Origin: Treponema sp.
GTDB lineage: Bacteria > Spirochaetota > Spirochaetia > Treponematales > Treponemataceae
Reading direction: 5' to 3'
Assembly: GCA_024400915.1 (NCBI GenBank)
Contig: JAKSLX010000013.1
Span: forward strand, 1-64,000
Length of the DNA stretch: 64,000 nt
Every line of letters begins with the position of its first letter. The stretch's first letter is position 1. The notes beneath the pieces were generated by a model, which saw only the letters and a list, made by a program, of their open reading frames with translations, was not told the origin of the DNA and ran no database searches. Below, piece by piece: positions 8,778 to 17,919 of the stretch. The position numbers and the translations under genes are program-made.

Positions 8778-11700
8778 ATGAATTTAAGGAAAGTTTTTTT
8801 ATTTGTTTTTTCACTTCAATTATTTGTTTCGTATAATTTGTTTTCGCAGAATTTTCCTACCGACTATGTGAGCCATATTTGGACTGCTGCTGACGGTCTT
8901 CCAGGAAATACCATTACAGACATTATTCAGACGAAAGACGGTTATGTTTATATGGGAACTTACGACGGCCTGGTCCGTTTTGATGGTATCAACTTCAACA
9001 TCATGAACAGAAATACCGATGAAACACTCGGTTTCAGATCTGCTCGCGTTGTCTTTGAAGATTCCAACTGTAATCTTTGGGTTGGCTCCAATGATGAAGG
9101 CGTCGCAAGAATCGGGGTCGATGGGGTTGTAAGGTATGATACTTCAAATGGACTTCCAAATAATTCAGTTCGCGACATTGTGGAAGACAAGCTTGGAAAT
9201 ATCTGGGTTGGAACTGCAAGCGGAGTTGTATACATAAAGCCTGATGGCATGATGTCTGTTCCTGATGGCCTGGACAACATTGATAATGAACATGTTCTTG
9301 CTGTTGCCCTTTACTGCGATACTGCAGGTCGCGTTTGGCTTTCAACTTCCAAACAGGGAGGCATCTATTATTTCAGCGAGGGCAGGTTTCGTCACTATGA
9401 TGTTCTTGATTACCTGAATAAGACATTGGGGGCATATACTGTTTCTGCCATAGGCCAGGATGATTTGGGTAATCTCATATTCGGAATCAGTCACAACGGC
9501 GTTGTAATGATTAAAAACGGTGTGGAAAATAGTCCTTCGGTTTTCAAGGATATTCCGCCATGCCTTGTAAACGAAATTTATCTTGATCGTTCTTCAAACC
9601 TCTGGTTCCTTAGCGATCGCGGTGTATATCTTTTGAGAAACGGTAAAATTTCAAAATATACTTCTGAAATGGGCCTTACCGACAATACCATCAATCATAT
9701 TCTTGAAGACCGTGAAGGAAACATCTGGTTTGCAACGGATCACGGTGGAGTTGAAAAACTTTCTCTTGGAAAATTCAATACCTATCAGCTGAATGTCGGT
9801 GTAAATGCCATTTGCGAAGATCTTGATGGAAATGTCTGGGTTGGTACTGATGACGGAATTCTTTGCTACAGAAATGATGAAATAGTTGACAGTGAACTTA
9901 CTAGAATGACCAGGGGAATAAGAATCCGCCATGTTGGTCTTGCCAGAAACGGTGACCTTCTTGTAAGTTGCTATTCTAAACTTGGACAATTAAGGAAAAC
10001 AAAAAAGGGAATAGTAAGCTGGACGGAAAAGAACGGTATCATAGGGGACAAGGTTCGCGTCTGTGTTGATGACAGGGACGGCAATCTATGGATTGGTTCA
10101 ACTACCGGTCTTGCCTGCGTTCAGTCTGACGGAGCAATAAGGAATTACAACAGCGATCAAGGGCTCTGCAACGATTATATCATGAGCCTTTTTGTGGATT
10201 CCAAAAACCGTCTTTGGGTTGGTACTGACGGTGGTGGTATTGATGTCATTGAAAACGGCAGGGTAGTTCAGTCCTACAACACCCAGTCAGGATTGAGCGG
10301 AAATGTCGTATTCAAAATCAATCAGGATGAAAAAGGCCTGTTCTGGATTTGTACGGGCACAGGTATTTCCCGCTTTGACGGATATAATTTCTATAATTTC
10401 AATGCCGGTGATGGTCTTGGTACTGATTCAATTTTTCAGATGCTTAACGATTACACTGAAACTGTATGGATTACAAGCAACCGTGGAATTTCTTCGATTC
10501 AAAAATCAGATTTCGACAAATACATGAAGGGGGAAAAGAAAAACCTTGTTCCGAAATTCTTTACGAAGAATGATGGACTTAGAAGCGGTGGTGTTACTTC
10601 TACATCCCTTTCAATGAGGGACAGTATTGGAAGACTCTATTTTACCCTTATCGACGGTTTTGCAGTCTATGATCCAATGAAGGCAACAAACAATAAGATT
10701 CTTCCTAATACTCATATTGAATCCCTTCATGTCAATGGAAAAGATGTTCCTGTCCATGATAGTGATTCAATCGTACTTCAGCCTGGCGTAAAGAAAATCG
10801 ACATTACTTATACAGGCTTAAGTTTTGTTTCCTCTGAACTTGTTAGGTTCAGGAACATGCTGGAAGGTTTTGATCAGGATTATTCTGATGTTACGGCCCT
10901 TAGAACAGTAACCTACACAAACCTTAAACCGGGCAACTACAGGTTCCTTGTAAATTCTTCAAATAGCGATGGATTATGGAGTGAAATACCTGCATTCATC
11001 TCTTTTAGAATCAAGCCGTACTTTTATCAGGTTCCTCTTTTCTGGGTTGCTGTTGCAGTACTTATAATTGCAGTGGTCATTGCAATTATAAAAGGGCGTG
11101 AAAAAGCCCTTGTGGTCAAGCAGCTTCAGCTTGAGACTTTGGTTCAGATGAAAACAGTTGACCTTGAAATAGAAAAAGATAATTCAGACAGGCTTCTTAA
11201 AAACATTCTTCCTGACCCAGTTGCCGAAAGACTTAAGGCAAATCAGTTTGGAAATCAGACCATAGCCGACAGTTTTGATGAAGCTACGGTTCTTTTTGCT
11301 GATATCGTTGGATTTACAAAGACAACTTCAAAACATTCTGCAGATGATGTAGTCATGGCCCTCAACGATCTTTTTTCAAGGTTTGATGACCGTGCAAAGC
11401 AAATGGGTGTTGAAAAAGTAAAAACCATTGGTGACTGCTATATGGCTGTTTGCGGTCTTCCTGAACCTAAGGAAGGCAATGCCCAAGTAATGGTTGATTT
11501 TGCCCGTGGCATGTATACTGATCTTTTTGAATATAATAAGACTGCAAAGATTCCTTTTGAAATAAGAATAGGAATTAACTGTGGGCCTGTAATTGCTGGT
11601 GTAATCGGAAAGACCAAGTTTATCTATGATATTTGGGGTGACACGGTGAATGTTGCAAGCCGAATGGAATCAATCTGTACTCCAGGTCATATCATGGTTA

Positions 11701-11801
11701 CCGAAGCCGTAAAGAATAAAACAATAGCCCATGTTACCTTTGATACTGTTGATGAATACGAAGTCAAGGGAAAAGGCAAGATGAAGGGATTTACCCTATA
11801 A
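8778..11801 (+). CDS. periplasmic propeller-sensor adenylate cyclase (Reg_prop, Y_Y_Y, TM, class III cyclase)
   Basis: A 1007-residue one-protein receptor. A signal peptide (about 1-24) precedes repeated two-component-regulator propeller blades (about 30-620; units like TDGLPGNTITDIIQTKDGYVYMGT), a Y_Y_Y domain (about 680-745), one membrane helix (about 752-772), a short coiled linker and a C-terminal class III cyclase domain. Metal ligands D842 and D886 are present, as are the adenine-selecting pair K882 and D951 (YDIWGDTVN) and the NxxxR motif NVASR. This predicts cAMP rather than cGMP. The input architecture is that of hybrid two-component sensors, here joined to a cyclase. There is no Shine-Dalgarno; TATAAT ends 6 bases before the ATG. 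Confidence 0.93.
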   Translation: MNLRKVFLFVFSLQLFVSYNLFSQNFPTDYVSHIWTAADGLPGNTITDIIQTKDGYVYMGTYDGLVRFDGINFNIMNRNTDETLGFRSARVVFEDSNCNLWVGSNDEGVARIGVDGVVRYDTSNGLPNNSVRDIVEDKLGNIWVGTASGVVYIKPDGMMSVPDGLDNIDNEHVLAVALYCDTAGRVWLSTSKQGGIYYFSEGRFRHYDVLDYLNKTLGAYTVSAIGQDDLGNLIFGISHNGVVMIKNGVENSPSVFKDIPPCLVNEIYLDRSSNLWFLSDRGVYLLRNGKISKYTSEMGLTDNTINHILEDREGNIWFATDHGGVEKLSLGKFNTYQLNVGVNAICEDLDGNVWVGTDDGILCYRNDEIVDSELTRMTRGIRIRHVGLARNGDLLVSCYSKLGQLRKTKKGIVSWTEKNGIIGDKVRVCVDDRDGNLWIGSTTGLACVQSDGAIRNYNSDQGLCNDYIMSLFVDSKNRLWVGTDGGGIDVIENGRVVQSYNTQSGLSGNVVFKINQDEKGLFWICTGTGISRFDGYNFYNFNAGDGLGTDSIFQMLNDYTETVWITSNRGISSIQKSDFDKYMKGEKKNLVPKFFTKNDGLRSGGVTSTSLSMRDSIGRLYFTLIDGFAVYDPMKATNNKILPNTHIESLHVNGKDVPVHDSDSIVLQPGVKKIDITYTGLSFVSSELVRFRNMLEGFDQDYSDVTALRTVTYTNLKPGNYRFLVNSSNSDGLWSEIPAFISFRIKPYFYQVPLFWVAVAVLIIAVVIAIIKGREKALVVKQLQLETLVQMKTVDLEIEKDNSDRLLKNILPDPVAERLKANQFGNQTIADSFDEATVLFADIVGFTKTTSKHSADDVVMALNDLFSRFDDRAKQMGVEKVKTIGDCYMAVCGLPEPKEGNAQVMVDFARGMYTDLFEYNKTAKIPFEIRIGINCGPVIAGVIGKTKFIYDIWGDTVNVASRMESICTPGHIMVTEAVKNKTIAHVTFDTVDEYEVKGKGKMKGFTL

Positions 11802-11808
11802 AATTGAA

Positions 11809-11843
11809 AGCCACTAAGGAATTGTCCTCAGTGGCTTTTTTTG
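11809..11843 (+). terminator. rho-independent terminator
   Basis: The hairpin AGCCACTaAGGA / TCCTCAGTGGCT with an ATTG loop is followed by seven T. It ends the propeller-cyclase transcript. Confidence 0.8.
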
Positions 11844-11855
11844 TTATATTTGCGA

Positions 11856-12938
11856 TCAGTTGCTGATTGTATAGCAGTCGAAACCTGCGTCTTTCAGTTT
11901 CTTTCCCATCGTAAGGGATGAGTTTTCATCGACTACAACAATGTAGTAGGTGGTTCCGCTTGCCCTTGTTTCGCTGTAGGCATAGGCATCGAAATTCTTT
12001 GCTCGCACTTTGATGATAAGTTCGTCGGCATTTGCCTTGGATTTAAAAAGTCCCAGCTGCTGTTTTTTACCCGCTGTTTTGTTTCTTAAAGGAATTGCCT
12101 CCTGCTTTGAGGGATTTGAATTTCCCTGAAAAATCGGGGCGCTTTCTGCAGGTATGTCAGAATCTATTTTCTTTGGCGGAACATATTCCTTTTTTTCAGG
12201 TTCGACTTTTGAAGTGGATTCTGTCTGTGGAATTGCCGCACCTGAACTTTCTCCCCTTGGAACAAAGTACCAGAAAGGAACGCTCATTATCTGACCGGTT
12301 CCGTTGACAATGGCTGTCTCCGGGCTAGTCGGGTATTCAGACTTTAATGTTTGGGCGCAGTTCTTGTCATCCGTAAGATACCATAGTGTCAAAAGTACCT
12401 GTGGCTTTACGCTTTTCATTGACTGCATTGTGCTGTAGGCACGGAGCATTGCAATGGAATCTCCAGTTTCATTTACAGAGGATGCCTTACATAGCTGACA
12501 CCAGATTGTATAAAGGTTTGTGTAAGCTACGATCTTTTCGGTTTTTGAAGATCTAATATTTGCAAGATAACTTTCTGCCGTTTCCCAGTCGCCGGAAGAG
12601 AGACTGGCCCTTACTGCTGAAATGACGATTTCCTCTGTGGAAACCTTTGGCATGTTTTTTGCTTGTCCTCCTGCAATACCAGCAGCTTTTGCATAGGAAA
12701 GGCTTGCGTCCGTGTAAAGGCCAAGCTGTTCCTGCAGTGTTGCGGTAAAATACAGTACAGCACGTTTATCGGCTGCTGTAGCAGAATAGTCAGTGTTTGC
12801 TTTCAGATAGTCTATGGAATCCAGGACAGTTTCCTGTTCAAGGGCCTTTTTCCTGATGTCTTCAGCCGTTTTTTTTGACTGGGCAAAAACAAGAATTGCT
12901 GTAAAACACAGTATTGATGTTACAATTATTCTTTTCAT
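11856..12938 (-). CDS. secreted SPOR-domain protein with helical repeat region
   Basis: A 360-residue exported protein with a signal peptide (about 1-19, ending VFAQ). Its middle (about 30-230) is alpha-helical and resembles TPR repeats. A low-complexity Pro/Glu/Lys linker follows. The C-terminal SPOR domain (about 292-360; KKQQLGLFKSKANADELIIKV ... TTYYIVVVDE ... LKDAGFDCYTI) is of the type that binds denuded septal peptidoglycan. It is downstream of the small LapA-like gene (10-base gap) and the CHASE2 cyclase gene on the same strand, probably in one operon. Its exact cell-envelope role is unknown. Confidence 0.82.
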   Translation of the reverse strand: MKRIIVTSILCFTAILVFAQSKKTAEDIRKKALEQETVLDSIDYLKANTDYSATAADKRAVLYFTATLQEQLGLYTDASLSYAKAAGIAGGQAKNMPKVSTEEIVISAVRASLSSGDWETAESYLANIRSSKTEKIVAYTNLYTIWCQLCKASSVNETGDSIAMLRAYSTMQSMKSVKPQVLLTLWYLTDDKNCAQTLKSEYPTSPETAIVNGTGQIMSVPFWYFVPRGESSGAAIPQTESTSKVEPEKKEYVPPKKIDSDIPAESAPIFQGNSNPSKQEAIPLRNKTAGKKQQLGLFKSKANADELIIKVRAKNFDAYAYSETRASGTTYYIVVVDENSSLTMGKKLKDAGFDCYTISN

Positions 12939-12948
12939 AAGACGTTTC

Positions 12949-13215
12949 TTATTTTGCTTCAGATTCAGTGTCTGGCGTTACATTTACAAGTTCTGTTTCC
13001 TTGTTTCTTTTCTTATCCTTCTTTTTTCGTCCAACCAAAGTAAAAGGTATTGTAATGACAACGCCTGCTACAAATGCTCCTAAAAGGGCTGCAAAGACAG
13101 GAATGTTTTCAAAGCTGTGGAAAAACCAGATTGTGCATTTGTTTGAAAGGTTGAACCCTGTAAGTATTGCAACAAGGACAACGAGAATGATGGTTCCTAT
13201 TAATTTGAATGGCAT
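12949..13215 (-). CDS. small LapA-domain-like membrane protein
   Basis: An 88-residue protein with two membrane helices (about 5-25 and 40-62) joined by a short loop (NLSNKCTIWFFHSFENIPV), then a basic cytoplasmic tail (GRKKKDKKRNKETE). The arrangement matches the lipopolysaccharide-assembly-protein-A/DUF1049 family. In a spirochaete the role is more likely general envelope or adaptor function. An AGGGGG Shine-Dalgarno lies before the ATG. It is sandwiched between the CHASE2 cyclase and the SPOR gene on the same strand. Confidence 0.72.
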   Translation of the reverse strand: MPFKLIGTIILVVLVAILTGFNLSNKCTIWFFHSFENIPVFAALLGAFVAGVVITIPFTLVGRKKKDKKRNKETELVNVTPDTESEAK

Positions 13216-13245
13216 GGTTTGATCCCCCTGTCCTTGTATTTTAAA

Positions 13246-16194
13246 CTACTTCTGCAGCAAAGTAAATGTACCTTTTATCTCATATTTTGTTCCGACCCAA
13301 GATGGATCCATGTCTCCAGGATTTTCATTGTTGTAGGCAACTCCGAAATCATCTTCAGGTTTTGGATATGTTCCCGCAAGGAAGAACTTTTCTATGAGGG
13401 TAATGTAATATTCTGCTACCTTGTCCTTTATTTTTTCACCGTCCTTTTTGTCGGCGTTTCTGTCGAATACTTCGTAGTTTTCTGCCTTGGCGGCACAATT
13501 CTTGAAAATATCAAGGGCTTTTTTATAGTCTGCTGTCTCAAAGGCTTTCATTCCTTCTTCCCACTCTTCAATGTAAGAAATGAAATCTTCAGGAACTTCC
13601 GACTTGAAATCAAGTACTTCGTAAAGACGCATTGGAGTTTTGACATTTACAACCTGAACCCGGTCAAGAGAACGGACGATGATGCTGTCGTCAAGCTGAA
13701 GTCTTGTAGCTTCGCTGATGAGGATTCCTCCGGTGCAGTACTGCTTGTTTACGCCTTCAAGACGGGATGCAAGGTTTACATTGTTTCCCATCATGGTGTA
13801 GTTTTTCTTCAGTTCAGAACCCATGAAGCCTGCAACCATTTCTCCGGAGTTGATTCCTATGCGTGTGAAAATTCCGCGGTGGTTTGCAACCATTTTCTTA
13901 AAGGCACTGAAAAGATCCGGTGTAAGCTCGGGAGCTTCATCCTTTGCTGCATATTCCCTGATGATGGAATTCATTTCCTTTTCGTATTTTTTCATTTTGA
14001 TTGCAGCAATGCAGGCTCGGGAGGCATGATCTTCGAATTTTACAGGGGCTCCAACTAAAGCGACAATAGCATCTCCTTCATACTTGTCGACCATTCCACC
14101 TTCATCCATGATTTTATTGCTCATCGGGGTAAGGTAGTAGTTGAGGAGGGCAACCAGTTCTGCGGCGTTAAGAACTTCGGAGAATCCTGAGAATTTCTGG
14201 ATGTCCGTAAAGATTGCTGTCATTTCACGGCTGTCACCGCCAAGCTTAAGGCTTGAAGGATCGTTTACGATGTCGTTTACAACATCCTTTGAAAGACACT
14301 GGCTGAAGGCATTTGTAATGAATTTCTTTTCATTGTTGATGAGTCTGAAGTTGACTATTGTTTCAAAGGTGTAGATAAGGAAAACAAGAACAGCTGTATT
14401 TATAAGCGGTATGTAAATCTTGAAACCTACCATGAGGATAAAAAGAATCAGGACAGGTATGAAAACATATATGAGTCCAAAAATATTTTTTCTTCCGTGG
14501 GATTTTTTTCTTGTCAGGATGATGACAGCAAGTGCAGAAATGAAACCGAGGATAAGTCCCATGAAAGGGGATTTCTCTGTAATGAAGTCCTGCTGGATTA
14601 TGGTGTTTGCAACATTTGCGTGAGTTCCAAGGTTTGCGTAACTTTTTGCAAAAGGTGTAACACCAAGATCGGTGCTGGAGGAAGCCGAGTTGCCGAGAAG
14701 GACAAATGCATCCTTGAAAATTTCCTTGAGGTAATTAAAGTCATTTATGAAGCGAACCATTGAATCTTTAAGTTCAGCAAGGGATGCATTTTGGTTGCAG
14801 CCAGGAATTGAATCAAACTCGTTTACAAAGGCCATCATGTTTTCAAAGAATTCGGCGCGCCTTCCAAAGTATTCGCTGTAGTCGTCTTCGGTAAGACCTC
14901 CGCGGATCGGATTATTTTCATTGTCGAATCCACGGCACTTAAGAAGCATTCTTGTTTTCTGGTTTGCCATGCCAGCATATTCTTCCGCTGCATACTGGCA
15001 GTTGCCCAAAATGTATTCCTGATCTTCTGCAGTCAGGAACGAAAGATCTTCCTTTGATGCTTTTGAAATGCATTCGATTACGCGTTCTTCGGCAAGATCA
15101 AGGTTGTATAGAAGGTATGCCGGAACATGTGCAAAGCTTTCTTCATAAGACCTGTGGAGCCAATTGATAAGCATTCTTCCGTATTTGTCAACGGGAATCT
15201 TGATGTCTATTCTGTTCTCTTTTCCAGGTTCCTTCAATCCTTTGAGAATGTAGGCATTTTTTGTTCTTTCAATTGATTGTATGTCCAAAAGCTTTACAAG
15301 AGGTGCAAAGGAAAGCTGTCCTGCATACATGCCGTTTCTTTCTGCCATGAGCTGAACGCGTCGTCTGGTTCCGTCCTTGTCAACAACAACGTTTGTAAAT
15401 CCTACGCCGTTGCTTCTTGCTGCGATTTTATGAATGACAGGGACAAACCCCGGCATGGTTTCATCGCCTTCTTCCTTTTCCGAAGCCTTATTTCCTTTGA
15501 GAATAAGTCCGTAAGGATCGCTGACATTTTTAAAAAGGAATCTATCTTCTATATATTTGAGTTCTGACTCTTCTGTCTGGATGGCAATGTCGCGGATGTT
15601 TACTGTAAGTGATGCATTTCCAAAGAACTGAACGGCACGGGCAAAGTAATCGTCATTGTCCTTGTTGAAGTCAGCGGTTATATTCCTCATCATTTCATAA
15701 AGGATGTTATTGGAAATATCTGCCGCCAGATTTTCACTTTCGCTGTATGCATTTGCCTGTGAAATCTTGCCTTTGGATACATTGAAGCCAAAATCGGTGA
15801 TGTTTTCAGTAATTGCCTGCTGCCCGAACGCAAAGTTCTCATTGATTTTCTGCTCAAGATTTTCTTCTACGGCCTTTGTTGATGGGGAAACGTATTCAAT
15901 ATCGAATACAGCCTGCTTTGATCCGAATTCCTTCATCCTTATAAGGACATTTCCAAGAATGTCTCGTGTCCAAGGCCAGGAACCGACTTTTGCAATGGAA
16001 TCGTTGTCAATGTCAATTATAACAATGTCTTCATCTGTCTTTGTTTCTTTCTGCATTCCCAGCATGAAGTCATACAGACGGAAATCAATCTTTGTAAACA
16101 AGTTGATTTTTGTAATTGTAATACATATAATCGAAATAAATATCAATATAATGATGTTAATGTGCTTTTTGAGGTATGTCTTAATAGTTTTCAT
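13246..16194 (-). CDS. CHASE2-domain adenylate cyclase
   Basis: A 982-residue membrane receptor. A TM helix (about 12-30) precedes a very long extracytoplasmic CHASE2 domain (about 32-540; includes IVIIDIDNDSIAKVGSWPWTR and VGFTNVVVDKDGTRRR). Three TM helices (about 545-615) then lead to a class III cyclase domain (about 655-840) and a helical tail. The metal Asps lie in FTDIQKFSGF and KYEGDAIVA, the Lys before the latter is present, and Thr replaces the second adenine-selecting Asp (NYTMMGNNVNLASR). Lys plus Thr is the class IIIb adenylate cyclase signature. The usual GDxVN Asp is Asn. It is divergent from a FecR-containing operon, a pairing familiar from CHASE2 systems. Confidence 0.92.
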   Translation of the reverse strand: MKTIKTYLKKHINIIILIFISIICITITKINLFTKIDFRLYDFMLGMQKETKTDEDIVIIDIDNDSIAKVGSWPWTRDILGNVLIRMKEFGSKQAVFDIEYVSPSTKAVEENLEQKINENFAFGQQAITENITDFGFNVSKGKISQANAYSESENLAADISNNILYEMMRNITADFNKDNDDYFARAVQFFGNASLTVNIRDIAIQTEESELKYIEDRFLFKNVSDPYGLILKGNKASEKEEGDETMPGFVPVIHKIAARSNGVGFTNVVVDKDGTRRRVQLMAERNGMYAGQLSFAPLVKLLDIQSIERTKNAYILKGLKEPGKENRIDIKIPVDKYGRMLINWLHRSYEESFAHVPAYLLYNLDLAEERVIECISKASKEDLSFLTAEDQEYILGNCQYAAEEYAGMANQKTRMLLKCRGFDNENNPIRGGLTEDDYSEYFGRRAEFFENMMAFVNEFDSIPGCNQNASLAELKDSMVRFINDFNYLKEIFKDAFVLLGNSASSSTDLGVTPFAKSYANLGTHANVANTIIQQDFITEKSPFMGLILGFISALAVIILTRKKSHGRKNIFGLIYVFIPVLILFILMVGFKIYIPLINTAVLVFLIYTFETIVNFRLINNEKKFITNAFSQCLSKDVVNDIVNDPSSLKLGGDSREMTAIFTDIQKFSGFSEVLNAAELVALLNYYLTPMSNKIMDEGGMVDKYEGDAIVALVGAPVKFEDHASRACIAAIKMKKYEKEMNSIIREYAAKDEAPELTPDLFSAFKKMVANHRGIFTRIGINSGEMVAGFMGSELKKNYTMMGNNVNLASRLEGVNKQYCTGGILISEATRLQLDDSIIVRSLDRVQVVNVKTPMRLYEVLDFKSEVPEDFISYIEEWEEGMKAFETADYKKALDIFKNCAAKAENYEVFDRNADKKDGEKIKDKVAEYYITLIEKFFLAGTYPKPEDDFGVAYNNENPGDMDPSWVGTKYEIKGTFTLLQK

Positions 16195-16206
16195 ATCAAT
16201 ATTGAT
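16195..16206. promoter_or_regulatory. 12-bp palindrome between divergent promoters (operator candidate)
   Basis: The perfect palindrome ATCAATATTGAT sits between the CHASE2 cyclase start (minus, from 16194) and its TATAAT (16205-16210, read on the minus strand), in the 54-base region that also drives the plus-strand operon. It could co-regulate both directions; it is short and AT-rich, so chance is possible. Confidence 0.35.
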
Positions 16207-16248
16207 TATAATGTATAATGTTGTAAATTCAAAAGGAGAGGTGTTGCA

Positions 16249-16710
16249 GTGAAAAAAATATTTACACTTTTAATTGCAGCTGTTTTGTCGGTATGCGTCT
16301 ATGCTCAGTCCGCTGACAAGGTTTCAGAAATAATTTCAACCAAGGAAGCTACTTACGGTCAGTCAGCATATTTGACGGCATCAGCCCTGGGGATTGTGAA
16401 GAACAATGCAACCTATGAGGATGCTCTTGAAATTTTAAAGGATAAAGGGGTCGTTTCATCTTCTGTCAAGGCATCTGATGTCATCAACCTTAGGGAACTT
16501 TCGTGGCTTTGTGCCTATACATGGAAAATTGAAGGCAGCCTCATGCTCAAGCTTTTCAATACTCCCCGCTATACGTTCAGACAGATGAAGGCGGATGAAG
16601 TTATTGCTGATTCTGCTGATCCAATGGACGTACCGAGCGGAAGAAACCTTCTTGCGGTTATTACTGATTGCATAGGAAAATATGAAGTAAATGCAGGGGA
16701 GAACAAGTAA
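16249..16710 (+). CDS. secreted protein of unknown function, first gene of FecR operon
   Basis: A 153-residue exported protein with a clear signal peptide (MKKIFTLLIAAVLSVCVYAQ). The mature part is helical and acidic and matches no family I recognise. The start is GTG at 16249, chosen because a strong AAAGGAGAGG Shine-Dalgarno lies 7-8 bases upstream. Its stop codon is immediately followed by the ATG of the outer-membrane protein gene, so the two are translationally coupled. Its position opposite the CHASE2 cyclase suggests a role in the same signalling locus. Confidence 0.75.
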   Translation: MKKIFTLLIAAVLSVCVYAQSADKVSEIISTKEATYGQSAYLTASALGIVKNNATYEDALEILKDKGVVSSSVKASDVINLRELSWLCAYTWKIEGSLMLKLFNTPRYTFRQMKADEVIADSADPMDVPSGRNLLAVITDCIGKYEVNAGENK

Positions 16711-17901
16711 ATGAAAAAGATCATAAAGACAGTAATTCTATCTTCTGCAATTTTGGGAAGTTCCTTAGCATTTGCCTATGAGTTTTCTGCAATTGTCACT
16801 GATTCGACAAAACTTGATTACTACAATGGAAAATTTGAAAATCCACTTTTGAAGCAGTCTGAAAAATTCATCGGAGCCTTTACCACACCTTTGATGCATG
16901 ACGGTGTTTCAACTTTTGCGGCCGAAGCTTCCGTTGAGCACAAAATGGACAAGCAGTTTGGAGATGATCCTAATACGGAAAACAAAATAGTACTTGATTG
17001 TACGCTCTTCAAGTTTTCTACTTCAAAGAAATTAAGCAGGACAGAAAGTCTTGATTTTTCTGCCGGACGCTACTTCTATTCAGATCTTTCTGGGATTGTT
17101 ATAGCTCAGCCAAATGACGGTGCTTTTGTAAAGTATTCATCTTCAAAAGTTGAACTGTCTGCATACGGCGGATATACTGGGTTGCAGAATGTAAAGAATG
17201 TTTCGATTCTTACAAGCAAGGGTGCTGTATGGGCTCCTGAAAAGGAAAAGGATAACTACGATTTTACAGCTCCTTATGCATTGGGTTCCCTCTGTGTTTC
17301 TTTCCCATATTTCTTCAAGAATCAGACAGTTTCCTTTGAAGGACTCGGTGCATTCAATGTGGGCGGACCTGGAGACCTTAAGGACGATGATAAGCGCATT
17401 TATGGAACAGTGAGCCTTACAGGTCCTCTTTCCAATTCCCTGTTCTATACGGTATGTGGAACTTTCGGAACAAATGATTTTGACAAGATCGGGCTTCTCG
17501 GTCAGTTGAGCCTTAATTACTTTTCTTCTTTCAAGAATGCAATGCTTGGCTTAAGTGCTGTCTATGCATCTGGTGAAAAGGATAAGGTTGGAAGTTTTGT
17601 TGGTTTTACGAAGGGAACTGCATGTCTTTCAAAGGATGAACCTGTTTATAGCGAACTCTTTAAGGCTGGCGTAAACTGTTCTTTCATGCCTGTTGATAAA
17701 CTCATTCTTTCAGCTGGAGGTGATGTGGTTTATAAAATGCCTGAAAATTCAGCAGAGTTTTATGGTTTTCAGGTTACAGGTGCCGCAATGTACAAGATGT
17801 ATTCTGACTTGAATCTTTCATTGTCAGTTTCTCAGTTTACCGGAAAATATAAGGAAGCAAGCCGAACAGAAATCGGTCTCGGACTTGCTCTTGCTCTCTA
17901 G
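16711..17901 (+). CDS. putative outer-membrane beta-barrel protein
   Basis: A 396-residue protein with a signal peptide (about 1-22, SSLAFA) and a mature region of alternating hydrophobic/polar strands with frequent aromatic residues (ALGSLCVSFPYFF, LFYTVCGTFG, FKAGVNCSF). It ends with a hydrophobic strand, IGLGLALAL, as expected for a barrel. No named family is recognised. It starts directly after the stop of the preceding gene and is followed 18 bases later by the FecR gene, so it is the second gene of a three- or four-gene operon. It may anchor or transport the signal sensed by the divergent CHASE2 protein (inference). Confidence 0.72.
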   Translation: MKKIIKTVILSSAILGSSLAFAYEFSAIVTDSTKLDYYNGKFENPLLKQSEKFIGAFTTPLMHDGVSTFAAEASVEHKMDKQFGDDPNTENKIVLDCTLFKFSTSKKLSRTESLDFSAGRYFYSDLSGIVIAQPNDGAFVKYSSSKVELSAYGGYTGLQNVKNVSILTSKGAVWAPEKEKDNYDFTAPYALGSLCVSFPYFFKNQTVSFEGLGAFNVGGPGDLKDDDKRIYGTVSLTGPLSNSLFYTVCGTFGTNDFDKIGLLGQLSLNYFSSFKNAMLGLSAVYASGEKDKVGSFVGFTKGTACLSKDEPVYSELFKAGVNCSFMPVDKLILSAGGDVVYKMPENSAEFYGFQVTGAAMYKMYSDLNLSLSVSQFTGKYKEASRTEIGLGLALAL

Positions 17902-17919
17902 GAATATAGGAGGACTCGT

